From: Candidatus Limnocylindrales bacterium | GTDB lineage: Bacteria > Chloroflexota > Limnocylindria > Limnocylindrales > CSP1-4 | Direction: 5' to 3' | DNA length: 30,347 bases | Assembly (NCBI GenBank): GCA_031292335.1 | Contig: JARLHH010000112.1 | Coordinates: 1 to 30,347, forward strand | Shown here: positions 30,347-30,347 of the stretch, piece by piece | Numbering within the stretch: the stretch's first letter is position 1 | Layout: every line of letters begins with the position of its first letter | Translations under genes and position numbers: made by a program | Notes under the pieces: model-generated | Told to the model about the DNA's origin: nothing | What the model saw: only the letters and a program-made list of their open reading frames with translations | Database searches by the model: none

Positions 30347-30347
30347 G

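Noticed and set aside
1..30347. tRNA, rRNA, insertion sequence or defence-system genes
   Set aside because: I looked for cloverleaf patterns, transposase or nuclease motifs and repeat-spacer arrays and found none I could support.

Overview
This is a very GC-rich window (about 70% or more by eye) with tightly packed genes on both strands. There is no rRNA, tRNA, CRISPR array, transposase or phage module. Gene content (YyaL-type thioredoxin-domain protein, DUF4097/DUF2089 cassette, long-form Lhr with Nei, hexameric glutamate dehydrogenase, AzlCD, GT87 family, DUF4349) and promoter style suggest an uncultivated Chloroflexota, perhaps the Limnocylindria/Ellin6529 group. That placement is inference from gene content, not a phylogenetic result.

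Layout. 1-4.5 kb: the 3' end of an arrestin-like gene, then minus-strand genes for a Mug/TDG-type uracil-DNA glycosylase, a lipoate/octanoate transferase, a DUF922-like HExxH protein and an MFS transporter. 4.5-6.6 kb: a minus-strand operon (47-aa microprotein, DUF2089 zinc-ribbon/HTH regulator, DUF4097 beta-repeat protein, SHOCT-like protein) behind an unusually AT-rich promoter. 6.8-10.4 kb: YyaL/SPATA20-like protein, a TatA-NTF2-like pair and a divergent ClpP-like peptidase. 10.5-16 kb: lhr helicase overlapping nei, a repair pair. 16-19.7 kb: an SLC45-like MFS transporter convergent with a GT87-like glycosyltransferase, then a protein with two metal-ligand clusters. 19.9-23.3 kb: M20 carboxypeptidase convergent with azlCD, an 87-aa protein and a 183-aa protein. 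23.3-30.3 kb: gamma-glutamyltransferase divergent from an MFS transporter, DegV, a structured leader plus glutamate dehydrogenase, an orphan 201-aa/62-aa gene pair, and a partial DUF4349 membrane protein.

Functional threads. DNA repair is represented by the Mug-like glycosylase and the lhr-nei unit. Glutamate and amino-acid metabolism is represented by the M20 carboxypeptidase G2-like enzyme, gamma-glutamyltransferase, AzlCD and glutamate dehydrogenase. Envelope homeostasis is suggested by the DUF2089/DUF4097/SHOCT cassette, TatA and the DUF4349 protein.

The most striking pattern is regulatory. Ten genes that begin transcription units have a TAnnnT hexamer ending 6-8 nt before the start codon and no ribosome-binding site, which is the signature of leaderless transcription. 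Several genes inside operons, and a few with longer leaders, carry GGAGG-type ribosome-binding sites instead. Two genes downstream in operons appear to start at CTG. Other points of interest are the eCIS-cargo-like N-terminus of the DUF922 protein, a ClpP homologue whose catalytic Asp position is Glu, and a hairpin-rich leader of about 240 nt before glutamate dehydrogenase.
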